A DNA stretch of 64,000 nt from assembly GCA_036504595.1 (NCBI GenBank), contig DASXUX010000002.1, positions 1-64,000 of the forward strand. The letters are read 5' to 3'. Of this stretch, positions 50,387 through 58,157 are shown piece by piece. Origin of the DNA: DASXUX01 sp036504595 (GTDB lineage Bacteria > Planctomycetota > SZUA-567 > H5-PLA8). Every line of letters begins with the position of its first letter. Within the stretch, counting starts at the first letter, position 1. A program made the translations under genes and the position numbers. The notes below the pieces were generated by a model. It saw only the letters and a program-made list of their open reading frames with translations. It was not told where the DNA came from and did not search any database.

Positions 50387-51325
50387 ATGGGTTATTGGAC
50401 GGAAAAGACGGTTGTTGTCACGGGCGGCGCGGGGTTCCTCGGTTCGTACTTATGCGAGAAGCTGAGAGTTCGCGGCGCGAAGAAAATCATCGTCCCGTTG
50501 ATGCAGCAGTACGATCTGACGGACGTCACCGCGGTGCGGCGGCTCTATGCCGAGGCCAAGGCTGACATTGTCCTGCATCTGGCGGCCGAAGTCGGCGGGA
50601 TCGGCGCCAATCAGGCGAACCCCGGCCGATATTTTTATGCGAACATGGCGATGGGCCTGCATCTCATCGAAGAGGCCCGCAAGGTCGGACTGCGGAAGTT
50701 TGTGCAGGTCGGGACCATCTGCGCCTATCCGAAGTACACGCCGGTTCCCTTCCGCGAACAAGATCTGTGGAACGGCTACCCCGAAGAAACGAACGCGCCA
50801 TACGGGATCGCGAAGAAAGCGCTTCTGGTCATGCTGCAGGCGTACCGGCAGCAGTACGGTTTCAACGGCGTTTATCTGTTGCCGGTGAATCTCTACGGCC
50901 CGCGCGACAACTTCAACCCGCAGACCAGCCACGTCATTCCCGCACTGATCCGAAAGTTCTTGGAAGCACAGAAGCGTGGCGACCAGACCGTCGTGTGTTG
51001 GGGCACCGGTTCGCCGTCGCGCGAATTCCTCTACGTCGAAGACTGCGCCGAAGGGATCGTTTTGGCGGCCGAGAACTACGACGGCCCGGAACCGGTGAAT
51101 CTAGGCACCGGCCGTGAAATTCGCATAAAAGACCTCTCGGAGCTAATCGCGCGCTTGACAGGCTTCAGCGGTCGTATCGAATGGGACGCCAGCAAGCCCG
51201 ACGGCCAGCCCCGGCGCTGTTTGGACACATCCCGAGCGCCGCTGCTGTTCGGCTTCAAGGCGCAGGTCGGCTTTGACGACGGCCTGAAGGCGACGATCGC
51301 GTGGGCGCGGGAGAACGTGAAGTAG
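50387..51325 (+). CDS. GDP-L-fucose synthase-like NAD(P)-dependent epimerase/reductase
   Basis: 312 aa. The extended short-chain dehydrogenase fold with GGAGFLGS (13-20) and the Tyr139-x3-Lys143 pair (NAPYGIAKKALLVM). AAEVGGIGANQANPGRYFYAN and QVGTICAYPKYTPVPFREQDLWNG are GDP-fucose synthase landmarks, and PVNLYGPRDNFNPQTSHVIPALIRKF continues the match. It acts on GDP-4-keto-6-deoxymannose or a related sugar. A GMD (dehydratase) partner is not in the window. The start ATG 50387 has GGAGG 5 nt upstream. The TAG stop (51323-51325) sits in the first unit of a heptamer array. Confidence 0.85.
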   Translation: MGYWTEKTVVVTGGAGFLGSYLCEKLRVRGAKKIIVPLMQQYDLTDVTAVRRLYAEAKADIVLHLAAEVGGIGANQANPGRYFYANMAMGLHLIEEARKVGLRKFVQVGTICAYPKYTPVPFREQDLWNGYPEETNAPYGIAKKALLVMLQAYRQQYGFNGVYLLPVNLYGPRDNFNPQTSHVIPALIRKFLEAQKRGDQTVVCWGTGSPSREFLYVEDCAEGIVLAAENYDGPEPVNLGTGREIRIKDLSELIARLTGFSGRIEWDASKPDGQPRRCLDTSRAPLLFGFKAQVGFDDGLKATIAWARENVK

Positions 51326-51347
51326 GCAGTAGGCAGCGACAGTAGGC
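51321..51347. repeat. Heptamer array, AGTAGGC word
   Basis: AGTAGGC, AGTAGGC, AGCGAC, AGTAGGC. The TAG in the first unit is the stop of the epimerase gene, and the CTGCCTA array at 7431 supplies a stop in the same way. Confidence 0.65.
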
Positions 51348-51430
51348 AGGAACGGCGAGGAGGCAGGACGCGGGAGGCTGGACCACAACACGCGACACGA
51401 CGACGTGCGGATAGAAGTTGGGCCATTCCA

Positions 51431-51462
51431 CTCGTCACTCGTCACCCGTCACTCGTCACCCG
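51431..51462. repeat. Heptamer array, CTCGTCA word
   Basis: CTCGTCA, CTCGTCA, CCCGTCA, CTCGTCA, CCCGCCG, in phase. Lies 20-40 bp upstream of the glycosyltransferase start region. Confidence 0.65.
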
Positions 51463-51479
51463 CCGAACGGATGGGCAGA

Positions 51480-52334
51480 ATGTCTGAGGCGATTGTGAAG
51501 AACGACGTTCCCGCCACTGGCCGTACCGAAGGCCCCGTGCTCGACAGTGGCCTTGCGCCCGGACGCACGCTTTCGGTCGTCATTCCGGCGTATAACGAGA
51601 ACAAGCGTATTGTTCAGACGTTCGCCGAAATTCGGCAGTGGCTCGACGCGAATCTCCCCGGCCGCTACGAAGTGCTCGTCGTCGATGACGGCAGCCGCGA
51701 CAACACCGTCGAAATCGTCAAAGAGCAGGTCAAGCTCTGGCCGCAGCTCGAACTGATTCGCCAGCCGCGCAATCTTGGAAAAGGCGCCGCGGTGCGGCGC
51801 GGCTGCCTGGCGGCTCGCAACGACTACGTCCTCTTCATGGACGCCGACCACGCCACGCCGATCGACGAATTGCGCGCGTTCTTCCCCAAAATGGAGAGCG
51901 GCTACGACGTCGTCGTCGGCGTGCGCACGTTCCAGGAGAACGAAAGCCGTTCGCGCCGTATTATGGGCTTAAGCCTGCTGATCCTGGCCCATCTCATTGT
52001 CTTCAGCAAAGCAGTCGTGGACAGCCAGTGCGGGTTCAAGCTCTTCAAACGCGACGTGTGCCAGAAGCTCTTCTCCCGCTGCCGCATCAGCGGCGGCATG
52101 ATCGACGTGGAGCTGTTCTACATCGCGCATCACATGGGCATTCACATCTGGTACGGCCCCGTGCATTGGGACAACAAGGCCGGTTCCACGATCAACATTC
52201 CGCGCTGCATCATCAACGATCCATTCGATCTGCTTGCAATCCGTCTGCGCGGCATTCGCGGAGTGTACGAGAAGCCGGTGGCGCGGCAGCCGTGGGCGAC
52301 GGCGCACGAAGCTGCGGCTTCGCCGCAGACCTAA
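51480..52334 (+). CDS. Family 2 glycosyltransferase (dolichyl-phosphate glucosyltransferase-like)
   Basis: 284 aa from ATG 51480 (an ATG three codons earlier is possible; neither has a clear ribosome binding site). The GT-A fold: LSVVIPAYNENKRI begins the domain, VLVVDDGSRDNT the nucleotide-binding strand, NLGKGAAVRRG, and FMDADHATP the DxD motif. The region about 170-190 (SRRIMGLSLLILAHLIVF) is the ALG5-like hydrophobic segment, and GFKLFKRDVCQKLF follows. Such enzymes transfer sugar onto polyprenyl phosphate or directly onto glycoconjugates. It follows the GDP-fucose-type epimerase and may belong to the same glycan pathway (inference). The upstream gap holds AGTAGGC and CTCGTCA arrays. Confidence 0.82.
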   Translation: MSEAIVKNDVPATGRTEGPVLDSGLAPGRTLSVVIPAYNENKRIVQTFAEIRQWLDANLPGRYEVLVVDDGSRDNTVEIVKEQVKLWPQLELIRQPRNLGKGAAVRRGCLAARNDYVLFMDADHATPIDELRAFFPKMESGYDVVVGVRTFQENESRSRRIMGLSLLILAHLIVFSKAVVDSQCGFKLFKRDVCQKLFSRCRISGGMIDVELFYIAHHMGIHIWYGPVHWDNKAGSTINIPRCIINDPFDLLAIRLRGIRGVYEKPVARQPWATAHEAAASPQT

Positions 52335-52342
52335 CCCCCCAA

Positions 52343-52367
52343 CCCCCTTCCCTCGAAGGGAAGGGGG
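52343..52367. repeat. GC hairpin (CCCCCTTCCCT type)
   Basis: CCCCCTTCCCT-CGA-AGGGAAGGGGG: an 11-bp stem with a 3-nt loop. Same family as the CCCTCTCCC hairpins in spirit, different sequence. A looser relative is at 58050-58072 (CCCCGCC ... GGCGGGG) in the 237-bp gap 57921-58157. Confidence 0.55.
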
Positions 52368-52384
52368 AGCGCGGGGCGTGAGAT

Positions 52385-52438
52385 GGATGACGAGTGGAGC
52401 GGCTCGTCACAATCCATATCACGCGTCACTCGTCATCC
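52385..52438. repeat. Inverted TGACGAG-word array
   Basis: GGATGACGAGTG (52385-52396) is a perfect inverse of 52427-52438. It sits between the GT2 stop and the dehydrogenase start at 52457. Confidence 0.6.
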
Positions 52439-52456
52439 GTCACACCGGAGGGCTAA

Positions 52457-53323
52457 ATGGCAACGAACGCGAAGCTGGGCATCATCGGCGTGGGCAGCAT
52501 GGGCAGCGCGATTGCGCAGCGCTACCTGTCGGCCGGATGGAAGCCGTCGGCATACGATAGCAACGCCGGGCGCATGCGCGCGATGGAGACGGCCGGCGCA
52601 CAGCCGCAGACTTCCGTTGCATCGCTAATTGAAGTCTCCGACTTCGTGCTGCTCTGCCTGCCCACGTCGGACGCCGCGGTGCGGGTGTTGGAGCAGGAAA
52701 TACTGCCGTTGGATCTGGCGCGGAAGACGATCATCGATCTGGGTGCGACGGATGTTCAGGCCACGCGCCGGATCGCGGCGCAAATCGAAGGGCCGGGAAA
52801 GCATTTTCTCGACGCACCGGTCAGCGGCAGCGTTCACCGCGCACAAAAAGGGCAGCTCAGCATTTTCGTCGGTGGACAGCAGAGAATTGCCACGCGGTGC
52901 GAACCGATCTTTAAGCCGCTGGCGACGAAGATCGCGTACTGCGGACCGGCTGGGAACGGGCAGATTCTAAAAGCGGTCGAACAGATTGCGGTGGGCTTGA
53001 GCCAGGCGGCCTTTCTGGAAGCGTTGTCGTACGGCGCCAGCTTCGGCCTGGAAGCGGGCGCCCTATGGGAAGCGCTCGATCAATCCAGCGCCGCGCGTTC
53101 GACGCTGGAGCACCTCACCGCCGACGTCGTTCGCCAGGGCGGAGAACAGATCAGCGTCAACTTTGGCGAACTGAAATACCTGCTGCATTCCGCGCAGCAG
53201 AATGGCCAAACGCTGCCGCTGTGCCAGGCTCTGCAAGTCTTTCTGAAGGACTCCCCGCCATCGGTCATCGAACGCGGGCAGTATGTGCCGTCGTATTGGA
53301 ATGCGATCAAGAAGAAGCAGTAA
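52457..53323 (+). CDS. Beta-hydroxyacid dehydrogenase (3-hydroxyisobutyrate/tartronate semialdehyde reductase family)
   Basis: 288 aa. NAD(P)-dependent. The GVGSMG loop is at 11-16, the substrate loop DAPVSGSVHRAQKGQLSIFVGG at 119-140, and the catalytic Lys172 in GNGQILKAVEQI. The all-helical C-terminal half (ALSYGASFGLEAGALWEALDQSSA) is typical of this family. Substrates in the family include 3-hydroxyisobutyrate, tartronate semialdehyde and glyoxylate; the right one is not clear. GGAGGG lies 5 nt before the ATG. Lies 17 bp from the convergent antitoxin gene. Confidence 0.85.
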   Translation: MATNAKLGIIGVGSMGSAIAQRYLSAGWKPSAYDSNAGRMRAMETAGAQPQTSVASLIEVSDFVLLCLPTSDAAVRVLEQEILPLDLARKTIIDLGATDVQATRRIAAQIEGPGKHFLDAPVSGSVHRAQKGQLSIFVGGQQRIATRCEPIFKPLATKIAYCGPAGNGQILKAVEQIAVGLSQAAFLEALSYGASFGLEAGALWEALDQSSAARSTLEHLTADVVRQGGEQISVNFGELKYLLHSAQQNGQTLPLCQALQVFLKDSPPSVIERGQYVPSYWNAIKKKQ

Positions 53324-53340
53324 GGTGAGCTTGCCGCCCC

Positions 53341-53682
53341 CTATCCGGCGATTGCTGGATGCACCGGAATCTGCACCACTTCGGCCGGGTCGCGGTGCGC
53401 GTCTCGTGTTACGATCTCGACTTCGACTCCGAGTGCAGCGACGAAATTCATCAGGCGATAAACCGAGAAGCCTCGAAATCTTCCTTTAAGGATTGCACTG
53501 ATTTTCGGTTGATCGATACCCAATCGTCGCGCTGCCTCACGCTGAGTTAGCTTCTGCCGTGCGACGGCTCTAGCCAGCAACCGCACCAATTTTGCTTTGG
53601 TCTGATGTTCTTGGGCGTTGGAATAGCCGAGGTCGGCAAACACATTGCCGCTGCTTGCGACAACAGATTTCCTACTAGGCAT
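53341..53682 (-). CDS. XRE-family antitoxin (HigA-like)
   Basis: 113 aa from ATG 53682 (GGAGGAAAAAGCC lies 4-14 nt upstream). The helix-turn-helix is LTQREAARRLGIDQPKISAILKGRFRG (about 45-70), the HTH_37/HigA type; SVYRLMNFVAALGVEVEIVT follows. It should neutralise the toxin encoded 8 bp upstream (overlapping genes) and repress the shared promoter, where a palindrome sits between the -35 and -10 sites. The N-terminus (PSRKSVVASSGNVFADLGYSNAQEH) is extended and polar, suitable for toxin wrapping. Toxin first, antitoxin second is the higBA order. Confidence 0.82.
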   Translation of the reverse strand: MPSRKSVVASSGNVFADLGYSNAQEHQTKAKLVRLLARAVARQKLTQREAARRLGIDQPKISAILKGRFRGFSVYRLMNFVAALGVEVEIVTRDAHRDPAEVVQIPVHPAIAG

Positions 53683-54058
53683 GGCTTTTTCCTCCGTATC
53701 TTTCCCTATGGTCTTCAACGGCCGCGCGCAGACGATCTTTGATTAAGGCGATCTCCTTCTGGGGCGTTCTGATTCCCTTCTTAGATTTCTTGACAAAGAC
53801 ATGCAGCACGTAAATGGCCGAAGGGAGAATCACCGTGTATACGGCTCGGTAGGTGTTGCTCGCGTCGCTCGCGACGATCTCGAGCACGCCCGCGCCGCCA
53901 AATCCCCGTAAGGGCTTCGCGGACTCATGTTTGTCCCCGGCTTGAGCGATCTGGAGGGCGTAACCGAACTCGTCTTTGATGTCCTCAGGACAGTCCCTCA
54001 AATCCTTAAGGGACGAACCCACCCAGTGAACAGGTTTCAAGGGTTCATCCAAGTCCAT
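53675..54058 (-). CDS. HigB-like toxin (RelE superfamily, phage gp49-like)
   Basis: 127 aa from ATG 54058. A RelE-fold endoribonuclease toxin: KPVHWVGSSLKDLRDCPEDIKDEFGYALQIAQAG (gp49/DUF891 N-terminus), KPLRGFGGAGVLEIVASDASNTYRAVYTV and ILPSAIYVLHVFVKKSKKGIRTPQKEIALIKDRLRAA. The RAVYTV strand, basic cleft residues and the VLHVFVKKSKKG block are diagnostic of HigB. Starts upstream of 54058 would translate the promoter and operator, so they are rejected. It overlaps the antitoxin start by 8 nt. The likely mRNA start is only about one base before the ATG, so translation is probably leaderless (inference). Confidence 0.85.
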   Translation of the reverse strand: MDLDEPLKPVHWVGSSLKDLRDCPEDIKDEFGYALQIAQAGDKHESAKPLRGFGGAGVLEIVASDASNTYRAVYTVILPSAIYVLHVFVKKSKKGIRTPQKEIALIKDRLRAAVEDHRERYGGKSHA

Positions 54059-54065
54059 AAAACGA

Positions 54066-54093
54066 AGTATGCCAATATTGGCATATTTGTCAA
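54066..54093 (-). promoter_or_regulatory. Promoter with nested palindromic operator for the toxin-antitoxin genes
   Basis: On the minus strand: perfect -35 TTGACA (54093-54088), 16-bp spacer, -10 CATACT (54071-54066). The perfect palindrome TATGCCAATATTGGCATA (54068-54085) fills the spacer and overlaps the -10. Expected RNA start is about 54059, next to ATG 54058. Confidence 0.65.
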
Positions 54094-54177
54094 GAGGTTC
54101 CCCAACGGCCATATACTCGTTGCGTCCGGGCGCTGGCCCGGTGTAATCACAAATGTCCATCCAGGAGTCTCGCCACC

Positions 54178-57018
54178 ATGCGCCACCTTTGCCTCGCCTT
54201 TTTCATCTCCGCCTGCGCTTGCGCTGCTCAGGACATCAAACTTCTCGACGACTTTGAGCAGGATGCGGAGATCAAGGCGTGGGACTTCCATAAGGAGAGT
54301 AAGCCCGCGCTGAGCGACCAGCACGTGACGCACGGACAGAAGTGCCTGAAGCTCGCGGCCAACGGCGGCTACATGTCGTCGTGGCGGCTGCCGAAGGACT
54401 GGTCGGGGTACGACTCGCTGGAAGTGGATATGTTCAACGACGGCAGCGAACCGGTCGCGGGCTCAACATTGATTGCCGACCAAGACTGGCAGGCGAAGGG
54501 CGGCACGTACTGGAACCGGCACAACGGCGGCTTCACGCTGAAACCCGGCGCGAACACGGTGTCGATTCCGGTCAACGGCCTCTATCGCGGTGAGGCCGGC
54601 AGCCGCGGCAACGATCTGAAGACGAACATCAACCCGAAAGCGATCATCCGTGTTGATTTCGGCTTCCGCACGAAACAGGAAGGCGCGAGCGTCTTCGTCG
54701 ACTACATGCGGCTGGTGAAGGAGTCGCGGCCGGAAGGCATTCAGGCGTTCGACTTCGGCCCGCCGAGCCAGGTGCTTTTCCCGGGCTTCACGCCGATCAC
54801 GTGGAACACGGTGTTTGGGGTAGCGCCGGCCTCCGTGCCGGCCGGCAGGGACGCCGGCGCTACCGCAACCGCCGGCCTGCGGCGCGCCAAGTGGGGCCCG
54901 AACGCCGCTCGCGACGACACGTTTCCGACGAGGCTGTATCAGGATTTCGTCGAGATGACCGGCGAGGAGTTCGTCGTCGGCGTGCCGGACGGGAAATACC
55001 ACGTGTGGGTGGTGTTTGACGATCTCGGCTACTGGGGCGGCGAGCAGGCGCGCTTCACCAAACGCTCGATTGAGAACGCCGGCAAAACCGTGTGGTCAGA
55101 AGAGCGTTCGCCCGACGATTACCTTTTCCACTTCGAGAACGTCGAGCCCAAGCCCGGCGACAGCATGTGGGATCTCTACATGAAGTATCTTTTTGAGCCC
55201 AAGCGCTTCGACGCCACGTCAACCGGCGGCCAGCTTGCGCTGCGCTTCAAAGCCGAAGGCGTTCTGGCGGGCAAAGTGGCGGCGATCATCGTCTATCCCG
55301 ACGCAAAGAAAGCCGAATGCGAGAAGTGGGTCACCGAAATCGAGGCGCGCAACCGGAAGGAGTTTGAGGCACGGGCGGTTTACATGGGGTCGAAGCGTGA
55401 GCCGGTGAAAGGAAGCGCAGACGGATCGACCCGCCTTATCGTCAAGGACGTGCCTGAAAGCAGTTGGGACTACGGTGTTGAGCGTCTTGAGTCAGACATC
55501 GACTTCAAGAATGGCTTGACGCGTTCTGATAGATCGCTCCGCCGTTTCGGGGCGCGAGGGCAGCGGGTGTCTTTCACATTTGCGGTACAGGTAATTTCAG
55601 TTTTGGATGAACCAGGCGCATGTGAGCTCGCGTCGACGGACCTGAAAAGCGCAGATGGGACGATACCAGCATCCGAGGTCGATCTCCGCTACGTACATCA
55701 TTCGACGAAACGTGGGTTCAACGATATCGCGTATTCAATCCAACCGGAGAGCTTGCGTCCAATTAAAGGGGGTGAAAGCCGCATTCTCACGCCCCCAGAC
55801 GGTTCCTGGTTCACCCGTCAGTTCTGGATTACCGTCCACGTTCCAGCCGATGCAAAGCCCGGAATGTTCTCCGGAAAGGTAACGCTTCGGAAAGGGAAGA
55901 AGGCTCTCGACGTGCCGCTTACCCTCGACGTCCTCGACCTCACCCTCGACGAGCCTGATTTCCTAATGGGCTTTTACGGCTTCGGCGTGCCTGCGGGGAT
56001 TCCGGAAGCGCGCAAGAAGACGGCGATGCGCGAACTGTTCACAATCCTGAAGCAGAATGGGATGAACTGCATTTCCGGCGGGCCGGGCATCCAGTTCTCC
56101 GGCTTCGATGCGGCGGGCAAGCCGCAGCTCGATTTTGCGGCATGCGATGAGTACTTCAAGATCGCCAAGGAATGCGGTTTCACCAAAGAGTTCAACAGCT
56201 ACGGCGGGCCGGCGATGGTGCATGGCCTGCACGACGGCTATGTCATCGGCGAGACCGGGCACGGTTGGGAAAAGAAAACCGGCAAGCCCTTTGGCGAACT
56301 GCTGAAGATCGTCTGGAGCGCGGTGAAGGAGCACGCGGAGAAAGAAGGCTGGCCGCCGGTGGCGTATGGCTTCACCGATGAGCCGCGCGTGATCGAAGCC
56401 GCTCGCGAACAGGTCGAACTGATGAAAGCCTACCGCGATAACGTGCCCTTCGTGAAGATTGGCGGCTCGTATTCGGTGCAGTGGAACAACGACCCGCTCG
56501 AAAAAGAGATTCAGAACATTTTCAAGACGCTCGTCTGGTCGGCGCTGAATTCGCACACGCAGACTGACCTCGACAAGGCGAAGGAGCTTGGCAAGGAACT
56601 ATACATCTACAACCAAGGCACCAGCCGCTACAGCTTCGGCGCGTATCAGTGGGCGGAATTCCGCAAGGGCGTGCGCGGCCGCATCCAGTGGCATCTGCTG
56701 GCTCTGCACGGCTACCAGTTCTTCGATCTGGACGGCCGCGAGCCCGACACCGCGATGATCAACTGGGGCAAAAACGAAATCATCCCGACCATCCATCTGG
56801 CCCGCTGCCGTGAAGGCGCCGACGATTTCCGGTTCGCGGTGACGCTTTGGAATATGGCTCAGAAGAAAAAAGACACGCCGGAAGGCAAGGCGGCGATTGC
56901 CTGGTTAGAGGATGTCAGCGCGAAGATCGGAATCAATCAGAGCAAGCGGCCCGACGGTTTCATGGATGATGAAACATTCCGGAATACGTGCGTGGAGCAC
57001 ATTAAGAAGCTGAAGTAG
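54178..57018 (+). CDS. Large secreted carbohydrate-related protein (DUF4091-like barrel)
   Basis: 946 aa with signal MRHLCLAFFISACACA. Residues 20-180 look like a carbohydrate-binding sandwich (LLDDFEQDAEIKAWDFHKE; YDSLEVDMFNDG). Residues about 200-420 are a second domain that contains an in-frame palindrome insertion (54821-54862, APASVPAGRDAGAT). About 440-600 is a beta domain (VPADAKPGMFSGKVTLRKG) and 600-920 a barrel (MGFYGFGVPAGIPEARKKT; VAYGFTDEPRVIEAAREQVELM; GYQFFDLDGREPDTAM), the DUF4091-type layout of presumed glycoside hydrolases. The TDEPR region is a possible acid site, not proven. The start ATG has AGGAG 9 nt upstream. The segment about 55420-55900 has flatter codon use than its flanks. 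Function unverified. Confidence 0.7.
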   Translation: MRHLCLAFFISACACAAQDIKLLDDFEQDAEIKAWDFHKESKPALSDQHVTHGQKCLKLAANGGYMSSWRLPKDWSGYDSLEVDMFNDGSEPVAGSTLIADQDWQAKGGTYWNRHNGGFTLKPGANTVSIPVNGLYRGEAGSRGNDLKTNINPKAIIRVDFGFRTKQEGASVFVDYMRLVKESRPEGIQAFDFGPPSQVLFPGFTPITWNTVFGVAPASVPAGRDAGATATAGLRRAKWGPNAARDDTFPTRLYQDFVEMTGEEFVVGVPDGKYHVWVVFDDLGYWGGEQARFTKRSIENAGKTVWSEERSPDDYLFHFENVEPKPGDSMWDLYMKYLFEPKRFDATSTGGQLALRFKAEGVLAGKVAAIIVYPDAKKAECEKWVTEIEARNRKEFEARAVYMGSKREPVKGSADGSTRLIVKDVPESSWDYGVERLESDIDFKNGLTRSDRSLRRFGARGQRVSFTFAVQVISVLDEPGACELASTDLKSADGTIPASEVDLRYVHHSTKRGFNDIAYSIQPESLRPIKGGESRILTPPDGSWFTRQFWITVHVPADAKPGMFSGKVTLRKGKKALDVPLTLDVLDLTLDEPDFLMGFYGFGVPAGIPEARKKTAMRELFTILKQNGMNCISGGPGIQFSGFDAAGKPQLDFAACDEYFKIAKECGFTKEFNSYGGPAMVHGLHDGYVIGETGHGWEKKTGKPFGELLKIVWSAVKEHAEKEGWPPVAYGFTDEPRVIEAAREQVELMKAYRDNVPFVKIGGSYSVQWNNDPLEKEIQNIFKTLVWSALNSHTQTDLDKAKELGKELYIYNQGTSRYSFGAYQWAEFRKGVRGRIQWHLLALHGYQFFDLDGREPDTAMINWGKNEIIPTIHLARCREGADDFRFAVTLWNMAQKKKDTPEGKAAIAWLEDVSAKIGINQSKRPDGFMDDETFRNTCVEHIKKLK
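54821..54862. repeat. In-frame palindromic element inside a CDS, copy 2
   Basis: Outer stem TAGCGCCGGC/GCCGGCGCTA, C·C mismatch, TCC/GGA, G·G mismatch, inner palindrome TGCCGGCCGGCA. Same architecture as 2457-2502 with five stem positions changed as compensated pairs. Read as VAPASVPAGRDAGAT. Confidence 0.85.
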
Positions 57019-57024
57019 CCGGAC

Positions 57025-57117
57025 TATGGTTTATGGTTCATGGTTCATGGTTTATAGTTCGCGGTCTTCAACCCCGACCGCGTCAACCATGAACCATGAA
57101 CCATGAACCGATAACTG
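57025..57117. repeat. Inverted heptamer array, GGTTCAT word, convergent gap
   Basis: TATGGTT x2, CATGGTT x2, TATAGTT, CGCGGTC (57025-57066) face GACCGCG (57076-57082) and CAACCATGAACCATGAAC (57083 on). Lies between genes ending at 57018 and 57120. A stem of about 30 bp can form; two-way termination is proposed. Confidence 0.75.
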
Positions 57118-57119
57118 TG

Positions 57120-57920
57120 TTACTGCTGGCCTTGTTTCATCTTCTTCATCATTTCGTCCATGTCCATAACCTGGGCGCCTTCGGGCGGAGTGTACTTGAA
57201 TAGTTCCGGATCCGCCTTTTCGTCGAGCTTGATGTTGCTCAGTTCCATGCTCATGATGGGCTCGCCGCCGGCGTCGAGTGTCTCCAGCTTGCGGAACATC
57301 AGATCGTCTTTGCCGATGTAAACGCGCACCTTCTTGACCATTTCCAGTTGTGCCTGAGCCATCTTTGCGGCCTGCTCACCGCCGGCCTCTTTCGCCGCGT
57401 CCGCCGCCTTCTTGGCTGCATCGGGATTCGGCACGCCTTCGAGGATATAGACGGTTGTGTCCTGCACCTTGCCTTCGCTGACGCCGGTGAAGGTGTACTG
57501 CTGGCGCATCTGTTTGACCTGCTCCAGCGGGTTCTGCTGATTGCCGCCGCCCATTTTCTCCATGGTGGCCATGGACATCTTCTGCACCATCTTGCCTTGC
57601 GGCATCGCCGTCTCCGTCCACATGGTCGTGCCATCACAGACCGAACGCGTCTTCATCTCCATGCCCATCACCTTCATGGTCATATCCATGATGAAGTGTT
57701 TGCCGTCGGCCAGCGTCTTAATGTGCCCCTTGCCTTCGGTCTTCATGTTCATCATCTTCATCGACATGGTCATGTCGGCGTCGAGGCCCTTCTTCTCGGC
57801 GGACTTCGCTTCGATCTTCTTCAGGATTTCCTCGGCCTTGGGATCAGTCTCCAGACCAAAGGCGCAGACTCCTGCGAGCACACACACAACAGCAGCCACG
57901 AGCCGCACGCGAAAATTCAT
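57120..57920 (-). CDS. Methionine-rich LolA-like/DUF4412 secreted protein
   Basis: 266 aa from ATG 57920 (AGGAG 8 nt upstream), with Sec signal MNFRVRLVAAVVCVLAGVCAFG. The mature part (AEEILKKIEAKSAEKKGLDADMTMSMKMMNMKTEGKGHIKTLADG) follows the LolA half-barrel pattern, and the central SVCDGTTMWTETAMPQGKMVQ fits outer-membrane lipoprotein-sorting relatives and DUF4412. Nearly one residue in eight is Met, clustered in the first strands (DADMTMSMKMMNMK) and at the C-terminus (QVMDMDEMMKKMKQGQQ). Such clusters can bind copper or other soft metals, but this is not shown here. No localisation partners (LolB-like) are adjacent. Convergent with the DUF4091-like gene. Confidence 0.65.
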   Translation of the reverse strand: MNFRVRLVAAVVCVLAGVCAFGLETDPKAEEILKKIEAKSAEKKGLDADMTMSMKMMNMKTEGKGHIKTLADGKHFIMDMTMKVMGMEMKTRSVCDGTTMWTETAMPQGKMVQKMSMATMEKMGGGNQQNPLEQVKQMRQQYTFTGVSEGKVQDTTVYILEGVPNPDAAKKAADAAKEAGGEQAAKMAQAQLEMVKKVRVYIGKDDLMFRKLETLDAGGEPIMSMELSNIKLDEKADPELFKYTPPEGAQVMDMDEMMKKMKQGQQ

Positions 57921-58157
57921 CGAATGTCTCCTAAAAGGGGGAAAATACCGGCACAGAGCATAGTTCCCGGCCAAGCCTTTACGAGCGGCATTTATATCTT
58001 TTTCGTGGCAGATGGTCGCCGGCCTCCATCGGAGAAGTTGCGGCGTCGCCCCCGCCCCTTCCTTCGGCGGGGAGGGGAGAACAGCAGCGGTCAGAAGAGC
58101 CTTCGGCTTGACACTCGGGCGGGGGGCGGCATTCTGTTGGACAATAAGGAGAGCAAC

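Noticed and set aside
57348..58157. Plus-strand frame extending the Tat-exported isomerase upstream
   Set aside because: The Tat signal and ribosome binding site set the start at 58158; upstream is antisense to the Met-rich gene.
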